From Chondrosia reniformis (lineage: Eukaryota > Porifera > Demospongiae > Chondrillida > Chondrillidae): a stretch of DNA of 64,000 nucleotides. Both the position numbers and the translations under genes were made by a program. Each line of letters starts with the position of its first letter. Position 1 is the stretch's first letter. The stretch lies in the NCBI GenBank assembly GCA_947172415.1, contig OX359193.1, forward strand, positions 2,226,501 through 2,290,500, given 5' to 3'. Below, piece after piece: positions 22,601 to 32,499 of the stretch. Under the pieces are notes generated by a model. It was not told the origin of the DNA. It ran no database searches and saw nothing but the letters and a program-made list of their open reading frames with translations.

Positions 22601-24239
22601 TTGCCTTAACTGTTGAATGACTTGCTGACTGACTGGAAACACGGGATCTTGTTATCCGCTGGAAACAAAGTGGCTAAAAGGATTAAGATTATTAATTATA
22701 TAATCACAATCCTTTCTGGAATAATATGCCAAATTGAAGTTTATCTTACTTGGCCACCAGTTGGTAATTTTATCATACTTGATGTTGCATAGGCACTGGA
22801 TGATTTAATCATACGCTTAACTAGATGACTAGCTACTCTACGTTCCACTGTGTTTGGTGTCTTGGTTATTGGAACATTTAATACATGGTGTAAGGTGATA
22901 CTTGAAGGTGTTTGGTCACAAGATGGAGTAATTACTGGGGATTGCCTGGGTGTATTTGCTATATCTAATACCGATGTGTCTGGTGGTAATTTATTCTGGA
23001 CTCTATCTGCAGCTGGTGGTGAAGAGGCACATGGTGAGTAGAGAGAATCTGGACAAGGTGTGACAACATTTGATAAACTTTGTATTGGAAAATCAGTAAA
23101 AGGTAGTACTGATTCAGTGGATGTAGGTGGAATTGCTATATTAGGTGTAGTAGACATTGGTATATCAGGAAGCTGCATTATTGAAGAGGATGGAGCCAGT
23201 GGATTGAGTGATGTTGGAGATGAAGGTGTTATTTCTGAAGGCCTTGGAATGTTGTGTCTCTCCAAGTGAGTAATTAGGTTACTGAGATTCATTGCTTCTT
23301 CACATCCAGCTATGGGGCACTGTATTTGTAATTCTTTGAAAACTGAAAGAAAAAATGCTGTTGGCTTGGTAATAGAATATGTACCTTCTATAGTTGTATT
23401 GCAGATAGGGCACCTTGGCTCATTTAGTGAATAGGAGTAGTTAATGGACTTAACTAAACATCCTCCACATGTAACGTGGTTACACTTTAGTTGCACTGGG
23501 GTGATAAGTATTTCCAGGCACACGGCACAAGTAAAATTTGCTGCCATTCCAGTTGATGAAAATTTTGGGGTCACATATTGTACTTGGGGAGGGTTGTATT
23601 TTGGAACAGTTGATGCTACCCTTTCTGTATGTACCAATAATGTCATTCGTGTTCTCAGTTCCATTTCCAAGTATTTACCACTTGATTTTGATGGTCTTCC
23701 ACCTCTCAGTTGAATGTTTACAGATCTAGATTTATGATATAGTTATGCATGATGCAATAGTTGTATATTTATTTAGTGCATGAATATCACATTAGTCACA
23801 GAAAGAATAAGTATTCCATTTTTATTGTTAATAGAGTGGAATTAAACAAATAGACTACATTTTATCAACTCCACCTGCATGTAAGGCAGTCGTTGTCATG
23901 TTTTTCCCACGGATAAACATGCATCTGAACCTTTTGAGTAATATTCCTGTTAGATTTATAAGCTTCTTCATATCTGAAATTTATGAGATTGAATGTAGTC
24001 ATTTTATAGTACACTCTACCTCTATTCTTATATTCTCACTTTGTCATAGCTCTATAACATGTATGACAGAAACCTTTTGGGTGTACATCTTCTCTATCAA
24101 GAAAAACTGCCTGTCTTAATGCCATCTCCAGTCTATTGGCATAATCTGCAACAATATGAAGACGTATTTTCTTGGTCCTACTCAACAAAGTTCCACAAAT
24201 GCGACAGAGTTGTTTTAAATTGTCCATATGAATATCCAT
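19684..24239 (-). CDS. RAG1 N-terminal-like RING / DDE transposase-like protein, 13 exons, 1089 aa
   Basis: Exons: 24239-24040, 23973-23875, 23725-22750, 22673-22378, 22297-22091, 22020-21921, 21852-21710, 21654-21578, 21506-21304, 20941-20618, 20562-20407, 20338-20155, 19988-19684. All introns are GT-AG, all phases agree and the sum is 3270 nt. Seen: a Cys/His motif (LCRICG ... GFCHTCYR, residues 10-65), W-x2-H...C-x2-C, a C3HC4 RING (from Cys166), a C2H2 finger (CPIAGCEE..HLERH), a Ser/Pro linker, then GGDKGGGTFK (Asp615), FGDYEYLS (Asp685), a KHCCLWCH zinc motif, PRSERG, and LGLHGEQGAESIH (Glu1035/1038). Known: this is the arrangement of RAG1's zinc-binding dimerisation region, also found in N-RAG-TP/Chapaev-type transposons. 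Inference: an intact DDE enzyme or a domesticated derivative. Exon 4 has a second in-frame acceptor 15 nt downstream. More 5' exons are possible. Confidence 0.9.
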
Positions 24240-26438
24240 TTTTGTACTTTCCAGGATATACTCTTTATTCTAAAATGAGCTAATTGTGACTATAGTTTTG
24301 GTCTTTTATACCCATGGATCGTGTGACCAGCATACCATGTAGTGACTGTGTTTTATACTTATAACAACACATGATTGTAGTACATTTTTATATTTCATCA
24401 TGGTAATTGTATATTTACCCAAAGATAGGTTTACTACAGTCCTAATTAAAGCATCACAGTTAAGATTATAGATTGTGGAGAGGATGTATTTCAGGATGTA
24501 CTTCCAACTAATGATAACCTAATCAAGTGTGAAGTTAATAACAGTCCACTAATAGCATGTACTGTATATAGATCGGATAGGAACTGTGATAGCACTATAT
24601 ATAAGAGGAAAGATGCATGTAATGAATATATACGTACATGAACCAGTATGTCACCATACCAGATTCCAACCAGTGGTTATGACCACCACCTTTTTACAGT
24701 GTATGGTATACATTACATGGGCTCCAGGATGGTTTGTTAGACTTACCCTACATTCTTGGTAGTACCACCCATTGATATATATTAGATTCTATGCTTAACT
24801 GTATAGATACTTGACACATCTCTAGAGACTTACAAGAATGCCCATACAGTTGATACCAACAAGTCAACCAATAATTGTTAAAGTTCAAGCTATATACATA
24901 CTGCAGCTGCCAATAGGTTTAAGTTTCTACAGCCGTAGCCAAATTACAGAACTATGCATTCAGAATAAATAGAATTGACACCCGTTATGGGTCAGTATAT
25001 AGAAGGCCTACATATAACTTATACTGTATCTCCATCTATATATATTTCATATTTCACATATACCTGCAACATGGATTGTACTCAGTTGCCAATAAAGAAA
25101 ACTTACTGAAATTGTAACCATTGGTGTAAAGAAAAAGCTTAGCAGCAATAACAGCTATCAAATATATACATTATAAATGTCATAAATTAGGTCTTACAAG
25201 TATTAAAATTATTTTTTAGATTCAGAAGATACAGAGAGCGAGAGTAACTTGTTTTACCCCTCCAATCTCTCAGCAACTGAGTATACTGAATATATGAAGT
25301 CCAGGTAAAGGACTGTAGTTGCATGTTTAGAAGGGTGAGTTGAGCCTCTGAACAAAACTGCCTTTTTATGACCTCAGCTACGTGCTTATGCCCATTAACA
25401 TTTGACTTTTATGGCATGTTTCTTCTTATAGTCCTGGATAAAATCATTACTTACTTATGAATTATATATAAATAAGCTAATGTCTATTCCCTGACTGTCT
25501 CCTTGGTGCATGCAACACATGAAATCCAACTTAAGAGACTGTTGTTGTGTGTGCTGGTGAGAAGGTCTGGGCTAGGAACAAACAACAACTCAAGTGTGTT
25601 CTTTGGCACAGCTTCTTAGACACAGTGTCCAAGGTCACCTTCAATTGTGTATGGCTTTTGTTTAGTAATGTCTTACTTTGGGAGATCTAATGGATATTGT
25701 CCATTGTGTGCAACATTATTTTTTGTTTCTATATGCAACTGATATCGTAAATGCATAAAGAAGATTGATTAATAACCTTAAGTCAACTCAATCATTAAAT
25801 CCATATGACCAATCCATCTTAGGATGTCAAGGGTAATATGAAAGTAAAAAAAGAGTTCACAGTGGTCATCTAAGTGGGTGTCAATATGATAATAATTTTA
25901 CCTACCTACCTTTATAGATGCTCTACAAGTTGAAATATGATATATACTTTCTAAAGATGAGACTAATGTTAATAATTACTTTAACTGAACGCTTACAAAC
26001 GAACATGTACTTTATAACTCTTCAGTTTTTTGAAGTTTGTATGTAAATGTACTTTTAATTAATAATTATTTGCTGTAGGAAGTGCATGACACCACTGATT
26101 AACAAACATGCATGGTGATATATTAAATAAGTGCACTTTTTCGGTGACAACGTATATGATGGAATATAAGCCCATCACAACATGCAAAATATAGGTATAA
26201 CTAAATTTACATTATAATTTAGTAATTATAGTATTATATGTAATGTCCATCAATTGCTATATAAACCTGTTTTTTGATCAAAGTACAGTAGTATATGGAT
26301 ATCAAAATTCATAAGAGGACATGCAGTGGCACTGTTGCTTGCCATAGCTTATAATATGCAGGACAGATTTTTTAGAATCCTACAGTTGACAAATATATAT
26401 ACTTGAGTTTGCATGGTAAAATGTGCAACCAGCATTTT
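24240..26438. other. long spacer with two exon-like segments
   Basis: Two open segments bounded by splice-like signals stand out on the plus strand: 24473-24643 (reads IIDCGEDVFQDVLPTNDN..., closed by a stop) and 25218-25303 (reads DSEDTESESNLFYPSNLS, with TTTTAG before and GTAAAG after). They cannot be tied into a gene. The rest shows nothing. Confidence 0.25.
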
Positions 26439-26588
26439 ATGTTTAATCTATTTCTATGCTTATTATTATCTAATATATGCAATAACGGAAATAAACGGAT
26501 ATTTCACGAACAAACTTTGGAAAACAATTTCTCTAATGACTTGATAGGCCCAAGAAACCGGAGTAGTTTTAATGAAAGCGTGAATCGT
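26439..26588 (+). CDS. possible signal-peptide first exon
   Basis: An ATG opens with MFNLFLCLLLSNICNN, a plausible secretory signal, followed by a polar Asn-rich stretch, and reaches a consensus donor (C|GTAAGT at 26589). No continuation is found before the transposon that begins at 26934. It may be the 5' exon of a gene interrupted by the insertion, or a chance frame. Confidence 0.2.
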
Positions 26589-26689
26589 AAGTAATATAAA
26601 TGTTCAAACGGAATAATCCAGAAAACTGGGAGAAAGTGGTTAGACTCTCTATAGGAATTTATACAGTTTCAACTGTTCACGTGACTAAG

Positions 26690-26830
26690 AGGCGGCCATT
26701 GTTATTACGTCAGAGAATGATTGCGCAAAAACTAAATTGACCTAAGGAAACAGCCGTGTACGTAGCAAAAGCGTATACGTTTTTATCTATGCCCGTAGAT
26801 AAGGCGTAGACATAAACGTACGTAATATAA
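26690..26830. repeat. GGAAACAGCCGTG/CCCGTAGATAA repeat block
   Basis: This matches the inverted block at 17960-18060. It immediately precedes the left end of the Kolobok-like element, whose right flank enters a Tc1/mariner remnant. It may therefore be the 5' non-coding part of that mariner copy. Confidence 0.4.
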
Positions 26831-26933
26831 CCGCTTACCGCAGATTAAATAAGCACCTTACGCGAATCCTTTTGAGGTGTCATATTGCGACTACTTTTTG
26901 CGAGCGTTCTTCTTTCGAATCTTCTTTTGTTCA

Positions 26934-27118
26934 AGGGTATATGACATGAAAATTTTTATTCACTTAATCGTTAGTATATACCTAATAAACAACCTACGTA
27001 ATAATCTTAGGCGCCACTCCCGACGTTAAAGTAGAGAAAATCAAAGATTTCATTCGAAAAAACAGCCATTTTCGTCAATTAATCACCCACGCATTCGGGT
27101 TTCGTCGTGACGTCACAA
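26934..27118 (+). repeat. long terminal inverted repeat, left arm (Kolobok 1)
   Basis: This is complementary to 32330-32494 with scattered mismatches. Best-conserved words are ATATGACATGAAAATTTTTA, ATCGTTAGTATATACCTAAT and AACAACCTACGTA. The inner part (about 27106-27125) carries GTGACGTCACAAGGGGAACG. Confidence 0.85.
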
Positions 27119-27263
27119 GGGGAACGGAAGCCGCTATTCGTATAAACCACTTGCATAAATACGTCACAAAACGTCTGAAAAATTGCGTAATACCGGATAT
27201 GTTGGCAAAAGAACTGCAACTGCTATATCCATCGTACGATTTTAACCTATTTTCGAAGCGAAG

Positions 27264-29078
27264 ATGCAGCGCGCACAGTCCATATTAAGTCTAGAAACGT
27301 CGACTACAGAAGATGAGTTGCTGAATGTACTAAGGAAACTCACAGTTGCCAGCCTCAAGACTCTCTGCAAGGAAGCGTTCGTGAAAGTGTCGGGAAACAA
27401 GGCCGAATTAATCGGACGGCTAGTAACTCACTGGGAACGCAAGTGCACTGGCAGTGACAGTTTGGCAAGGCCATGTGGTAGTAGATCTGGCGCTGCTATG
27501 GCTTTGGGTGTTGCTGATTTGCCAGTTCTTGCTGAAATCCGTACGTGGAGCAAGGACCTCTCTTCATTAAAGGACTTCACATTCATGCAGCTATATCACT
27601 ACCTCGTAAACAGCCGAGATAAAACCTTTGACAAGGACAGTCTGAAAGCTTTTAAATCCTTGAAAGCCTACAAATATTTTAGTGATAACCTTGTTCAAAA
27701 TGTATGGCTTAACGAAGTAGAAGGGAAAGATCTGGTAATTGTAAGGGGATATTGCCACTCATCACTCAAGGCCAAGACCACCTACACTGTCTATGTAATT
27801 CTGCAGTCAACTGGGGATATTCTGGGTGCACAGTGTAAGTGTATTGCAGGGAAGGGAGAAGCATGTAGCCATGTAGCTGCTCTGCTGTTTTATATTGAAG
27901 ATATTAAGAGGAGAGAAGGGCCACTTCCTTCAGACAAAACAGTTACTGACCAACTACAGCAATGGCATGTGCCTCCTCAGAGAACAGTAACGCCGCAACC
28001 ATTATCTAAAATGGAATTCCATAAGGCAGCTTATGGGAAGGAATTACACACGGCAAAACATCCGGATACCACACAACTCCCTTTCCATCATGATCAGGCA
28101 TCCCTGACACAGTTTGTCGAGAAAGTGAGTCAGATCTATCCTGAGAGTGGTTTAATGCACTTTTGGACTGGCCCTGAAATGGAAGAAGGGAAGGACAGCA
28201 GCGAAACAACTGGACAATTAGCACCTGAGGTTGATGTTACTGATGGCCTCATGCTCTTGGCAAAGAAACTAGTTGTCAACACATCAGTCCCACAATTAGC
28301 CTATGATTTACAGCTGATTAACACTGATAGTGAATATTTTCGGGAACTTTGCCATTCCTATGTTTGTGAACAGGTGATTGACCAGCAATTGTCTACCTTT
28401 ATTGAGAAAGCAACCATCAAGCAAAGTGATAATGAACTGTGGAAGGAGTTACACATTGGTATAATTACTAGCTCTGTATTTGGTGAGGTATATGGTAGGA
28501 GGGATGAGACCAGTCCTCTATCCATATGCAAGCGTTTGATGGGGTACACTTATGTCAGTGCCAATCTGCCACAGCTGCAGTGGGGTAAGAAGAATGAAGC
28601 CAAGGCAAGAGATGCCTACCTCAGCAAGATGAAGTGCTTGGGTCACAAAGACATTGAATGCCAACCCTGTGGTCTGACATTAATGCCTGCACATTCTTAT
28701 CTTGGAGCATCAGCTGATGGTATCATCAGAAACCATAAGCATCATATTGATGAAGGCCCAGGTGTTCTGGAAATAAAATGCCCATTCTCAATTAACAAAA
28801 CATTGGTCACTGGAAGAAGTCCAATTGATTTGGCCAAAGAGGACAACAACTTTTGCCTAGAGTATACTGAAGAGGGAAAAGTGAGACTAAAGAGGACAAG
28901 CCCATACTACATGCAAGTTCAAGGAGAAATGGCAATCAAAAACTACACCTGGGCACATTTTGTAGTATGGACAGCAGCTGATGTCAACAATTTATACATT
29001 GAAGAGATTTGTTTTGACCAAGACCTATGGGAAAACCGCATGTTGCCAAAGCTTCAATCAGTTTACTCAACATTTTAG
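27264..29078 (+). CDS. SAP-SWIM-YqaJ exonuclease-like protein (604 aa)
   Basis: This is a single intact open frame starting MQRAQSILSLE. An N-terminal SAP-like helix pair (about residues 20-55: ASLKTLCKEAFVKVSGNKAE) should bind DNA. A SWIM zinc motif follows (about 195-212: QCKCIAGKGEACSHVAALLF, pattern C-x-C-xn-C-x-H). The C-terminal half is a YqaJ/PD-(D/E)XK nuclease: HIGIITSSVFGEVYGRR, LQWGKKNEAKARDAYL, LGASADGII (catalytic Asp), VLEIKCPFS (Glu-x-Lys) and YYMQVQGEMAI (Gln motif). The catalytic residues appear present. Known: YqaJ proteins accompany ISL2EU transposases. Inference: processing of transposon DNA ends or repair. It converges on the transposase gene with a spacer of about 200 bp. 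Confidence 0.9.
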   Translation: MQRAQSILSLETSTTEDELLNVLRKLTVASLKTLCKEAFVKVSGNKAELIGRLVTHWERKCTGSDSLARPCGSRSGAAMALGVADLPVLAEIRTWSKDLSSLKDFTFMQLYHYLVNSRDKTFDKDSLKAFKSLKAYKYFSDNLVQNVWLNEVEGKDLVIVRGYCHSSLKAKTTYTVYVILQSTGDILGAQCKCIAGKGEACSHVAALLFYIEDIKRREGPLPSDKTVTDQLQQWHVPPQRTVTPQPLSKMEFHKAAYGKELHTAKHPDTTQLPFHHDQASLTQFVEKVSQIYPESGLMHFWTGPEMEEGKDSSETTGQLAPEVDVTDGLMLLAKKLVVNTSVPQLAYDLQLINTDSEYFRELCHSYVCEQVIDQQLSTFIEKATIKQSDNELWKELHIGIITSSVFGEVYGRRDETSPLSICKRLMGYTYVSANLPQLQWGKKNEAKARDAYLSKMKCLGHKDIECQPCGLTLMPAHSYLGASADGIIRNHKHHIDEGPGVLEIKCPFSINKTLVTGRSPIDLAKEDNNFCLEYTEEGKVRLKRTSPYYMQVQGEMAIKNYTWAHFVVWTAADVNNLYIEEICFDQDLWENRMLPKLQSVYSTF

Positions 29079-29280
29079 TTCCTGAAATTTTGACTAGAAA
29101 TATCCAGCAAACTCTATAATGTGCATGCATAACCCTAATAGGAGTCTATAGGAGACTCGGTGTATACATTTAATTCAAATTTAAAATTTAAATTTAATTC
29201 AAAAACATGCATGTAGATGACAAAAATGAATCATGGATGCATGCATGAAGAAAACAGTTAACCATGTGCATGTTAGTTAC

Positions 29281-30732
29281 TCATGGATCATCAGTAGGTA
29301 TAATAGGTTTACAAAAGTTTGTTAAATATGAGCAAACACAGACAATGTCTGATGCTAAATCAGCCAGAGTAAGCGGGAAGGGCAATTGAAGAAGTCGATA
29401 ATTCTTAATTCTGCCAATGGCACGCTCCACATGGATCCTCAGTGATGCAATTCTTCTTGTTGCTTCTACCTCCCAAATCGCTAGCTGATCTCACTGTCCC
29501 AGGAAAGGAGGAATGTTCAGGGTGACACCTCGATGTTGTAGTATATTACCCACATCGAATCCTCGATCAGCCATGACATTGTCTCCAAGTTCCAGTAGGT
29601 CCAACAATCCTGACTTCTCAGTAATAGCTTGGTCAGAAATTCTTCCACCCCAAAGTTCGGACACAAAGGTAATTACACCTCCTGGAGATATGCCAATTAG
29701 AACTTTAAATGTATTGTGGTGTTTATAATGGGAGAAGGTAAGTGCTTGCCCTTGTAGTGATGATGGTCTTTGTATGAAAAATTCACTGCAGTCAATAATT
29801 ATGCGAGTATTAGGGAACGTTTTAAAAGATAATGGTGTTCTGGCCATAATTTGCTGCTTTGATGGCCATGGGAAAATTCTTTTTAATTCCACAGCTAAAA
29901 TCTTTATCCATGTTTTGAAGATCCTCGAAATTGTGCTAGGGTGCACTTCAAATCTATTTGCAAGGTCTTCCAACAGTAAACCTAGCCGAAGCCTCAGTAA
30001 AATAGCAAGAAACTCTTCTTCATAGGTTAAACTCCTTTTTCGACCCTGATTAGTGTCACTTGAAGTTTGATGTGACATCTCAACAAGTGGTTGAATATAT
30101 TCTAACAAGGCTGTAAATACAGCATAAGTTGGAAGGCCAGTGTAAAACTTAGTACTGTCATCATTCCCCTTAATAACACTGACCATTTGCCTCTTCAAGT
30201 TCGTCTTCACAGTAAATAGATCCTGCTCCAATGTCTCCACCTGAAGCTGTAGTACCTGATTATCTACCTTTAAACTAGCTTCATTTGACTGCAGTGTAGG
30301 AAAAGAACTTAATTCAGTCTGAACTGCACTATCCTTGTGTGTTGTTCTAGATACAATTACACTTGGAGTCGATGACAGAGCAACTAGTACATCAGCGGCC
30401 TCTTCTACTTGATTTCGTTCGTCCCTTAGCCGCGCTCGTTTAGCTATCCTCTCTAGTCGATTATAGTCGACGGTCGGCGTGTTAATTCTTCTTTTCCCGT
30501 CATCAAAAAGGGTAGGAACGTAGTTCACATCCTTGGGGTTCGTTGACGATTTGCCACCAACAAAGTGCCTGCTGCAAATACGGTCAGATGCCTTGGGTTC
30601 CCACTTGTCCCGTGAAACTGCTTGCACCCAAAGCCGTCTCCTTTCCTTGTCTGCGGGAAACACGTAGAATGCTACGCCTGAGCCCTTCTTGAATCTGTTT
30701 GTACACCCTACGGCGCAACAACTGACTGACAT
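29281..30732 (-). pseudogene. THAP / DDE_Tnp_4 transposase with one in-frame TGA
   Basis: The frame starts MSVSCCAVGCTNRFKKGSG, a THAP zinc finger (Cys5, Cys10, then CSRHF and the VPTLF box). A coiled region around residues 145-170 and a helix-turn-helix (FEVHPSTISRIFKTW) follow. The DDE_Tnp_4 core shows IIDCSEF (Asp1) and MADRGFD (Asp2). A single TGA at about 29491-29493 interrupts the frame. The same frame then continues with RIHVERAIGRIKNYRLL, which should hold the catalytic Glu, and stops at 29281. Without readthrough the product lacks that Glu. An upstream in-frame Met (30777) exists, but the start at 30732 places the THAP cysteines at the usual position. It is the transposase of the nested ISL2EU-like element. 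Confidence 0.85.
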
Positions 30733-30948
30733 TCTCAAAAAATGCTTCCGCCTAACCAGAAATACGTAGCGAGACACTTAAAACCGTTGTGGTCGTTCAT
30801 CCAAGGCACGCAAAACGATGTGAAATAGTTTATTTACTATTCTTCATATACGCGTAATGGTCTTTTTGCCAACAGATGAAAACGCGGGAATAACGCGCGC
30901 AGTTGTAACGTATTTATGCAAGTGGTCTATACGACAAACGGGCCCAAA

Positions 30949-31330
30949 ATGAGACGTTCTTCGAGCGAAAATGATTATTCGAGTAGCTCAGAAGACGATT
31001 ACAGCGTGTCTAGCGATACTCAAGACGAGGAAGGTATTCAAAGTGGTAATGAAACGCTAAGGATGCAGCCATACCAGTTTAAGCCTCTATAGGAAATATA
31101 ATTGAGTCAGATAATAGCTATCCCAACCTTATACCCTGAGGGATGATGAAGTGCCAGTTTCAAGGCCAATACAACTGACTGTTATGCAAAAGCTATATCT
31201 ATTTGTGATATCAGAGCTTGATGATATTTAGGTGTATTTGTGGGAACTGTCAAACAATTCCCACAGAGGAGGAAAGTATATATTTCCAAGAGGTTATGCA
31301 GGTTGTAGCTAAACTGGATGATTTCAATGG
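30949..31330 (+). pseudogene. P2X7-ballast-like gene remnant, copy 1
   Basis: Exon 1 encodes an acidic Ser-rich leader (MRRSSSENDYSSSSEDDYS) ending MQPYQFKPL and a TAG. After an intron ending TATTTAG at 31229, the next exon begins CICGNCQTIPTEEES. The Q-PY-FEPL box followed by C-x-C-x2-C-x3-P is the start of the zinc-containing ballast domain known from P2X7 receptor C-termini. The C-terminal part is missing, replaced by a LINE fragment. The usual paired Cys (ECICC) reads SIYFQ here, so the fold could not form normally. Confidence 0.6.
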
Positions 31331-31334
31331 TGGT

Positions 31335-31760
31335 TCTCCATCTGAGTCCCTGATATGTATATCAGGGACTCAGAGAGAGGACAAATGCATGTCGGGAGTG
31401 TCAGGCAGGGAAGGTGGAGGATGTTACCCATTGGCTGCTTGAGTGTAATGCATGGTGCACCGAACGCCAGCCTCTCTTACAGACAATGAGGCATATAGCC
31501 AATGATTTTAACAATCTGTATGAAGACGATAAGTTAGTTCTAGTTCTGGACAAGGGATGCCAGCATTTGTCAATACTGAAGAGTATTATGAAGATGTGGA
31601 CTGCTCGGTTTTAGTTATGGAGCAATGGCCTCTATTTGTTGTTGCTGAACTGACTGTTGAGTTTATGTATTATTGTATTACTAAGACATATGTTGTTGCT
31701 TTGTGCTGTTTGGCCCTAGTACTGGTGAGCATGTGGTAAATCAATAATAATAATAATATA
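31335..31760 (+). mobile_element. LINE 3'-end fragment in Kolobok 1
   Basis: The frame reads CQAGKVEDVTHWLLECNAW, then ERQPLLQTMRHIANDFNNL. The pattern C-----EDV-H-LLEC-----R--L is the zinc-like tail at the C-terminus of many LINE reverse transcriptases. It is followed by a short (AAT)n tail at about 31745, typical of CR1/L2-type 3' ends. A 15-bp-arm perfect palindrome lies at its left edge. Confidence 0.6.
31341..31374. repeat. perfect hairpin, 15-bp arms
   Basis: Arms TCTGAGTCCCTGATA and TATCAGGGACTCAGA are separated by TGTA. It marks the junction between the P2X7-like remnant and the LINE fragment. Confidence 0.95.
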
Positions 31761-31910
31761 ACAGGACATCAGGGATTCAACTCTATTCATAAGTTGGTTT
31801 AATATATGAATGGTATATAGTATATGGTTTTCACAACATTTGCTAATCATATTCTTAGGACCTTAAGAACACTATATGTATTATTATTAATTATATATCA
31901 TTGTTGTTTA

Positions 31911-32236
31911 TCACTGGCTAAAGCGAGTGCGATGAGCTGCTATGGCTTCCGATTTTGATGGGTGCTCAACACAGTGTTTAGAAATTCTTCTACAGTATAT
32001 AGAAATGCATATCATGAAAGATTTTAAGGACCACCAGAGGAAGTTTCAAAGCATTCCCTGTTAAAGTGCAAGCTGCAGATGACTGAATGGCCAGTAGGTC
32101 CTGTCCAGCCTACTCTCTGCAGTGCCACTTGCTGTAACCATTGGGTCCTTCTGATAGGATCCTTTGGGAAAGTGTGAAGGCTGATTCTCGCCTCAGTTCC
32201 TCTGGAACATCCTCCAGCCACACATCGTTTAGGCAT
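31911..32236 (-). pseudogene. Kolobok THAP transposase remnant, copy 1
   Basis: The start (MPKRCVAGGCSRGTEARISL) is a THAP finger with FPKDP and CSLHF, ending abruptly at about 32024. At 31911-31960 the last codons remain (SKSEAIAAHRTRFSQ and a stop), matching the end of the longer copy in the second element (EAIAEHRTRFSQ). The whole catalytic region is absent, so this copy is non-autonomous. Confidence 0.75.
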
Positions 32237-32329
32237 CCTACTAATACGTGCTATTATTACTTTGAATTCCAAAAACGATCGTATTAAATAGGTACGGTAA
32301 TACGGTATACGAACGACAAAACCGTTCCC

Positions 32330-32494
32330 GTTGTGACATCATAACAAAATGGCTGATTTCGATCAAGAAATGGCCGGAAGTAACGCTTTTTCAACTACTT
32401 GCGCGCAGTTTGAAAGCCTAAGATTACTACGTAGGTTGTTTATTAGGTATATACTAACGATTATGCGAATAAAAATTTTCATGTCATATACCCT
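32330..32494 (-). repeat. long terminal inverted repeat, right arm (Kolobok 1)
   Basis: This is the partner of 26934-27118. The inner part reads CGTTGTGACATCATAAC and also resembles the inner part of the right arm of the second Kolobok-like element (about 63380-63395). Confidence 0.85.
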
Positions 32495-32499
32495 TTCAA

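Larger units (their letters stand above)
27138..30934. mobile_element. ISL2EU-like transposon nested in Kolobok 1 (3.8 kb)
   Basis: Inverted ends of 32 bp (27138-27169 and 30903-30934) match at 30 positions and begin TCGTATAAACCACTTGCATA. They enclose two convergent genes: a YqaJ-type nuclease (plus) and a THAP/DDE_Tnp_4 transposase (minus). Pairing of a THAP-type transposase with a YqaJ protein is the known signature of ISL2EU. I cannot fix the target duplication: flanking bases allow CG but do not show a clear AT. Confidence 0.75.
26934..32494. mobile_element. Kolobok-like transposon 1 (5.56 kb, internally deleted, with nested ISL2EU)
   Basis: The element has long terminal inverted repeats that start AGGGTATATGACATGAAAAT on the left and end with the complement on the right, similar over about 180 bp. 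The four bases TTCA lie on both sides (26930-26933 and 32495-32498), a variant of the TTAA duplication of Kolobok elements. Inside are a P2X7-ballast-like gene remnant (plus) and the two ends of a THAP transposase gene (minus; start at 32236, end at 31911), so the middle of the transposase is deleted. An ISL2EU-like element occupies 27138-30934 in what was the 5' leader. The layout matches the element at 56747-63556. Confidence 0.8.

Noticed and set aside
19684-24239. Calling this gene RAG1 itself
   Set aside because: The zinc region is RAG1-like, but the catalytic half shows GDKGGG/FGDYE/GEQGAE motifs of N-RAG-TP/Chapaev type, not the RAG1/Transib core, and no RAG2-like kelch gene is seen.
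26934-32494. One composite transposon with two sets of inverted repeats
   Set aside because: The second Kolobok-like element lacks the YqaJ/THAP-DDE pair at the same place, so nesting explains it better.
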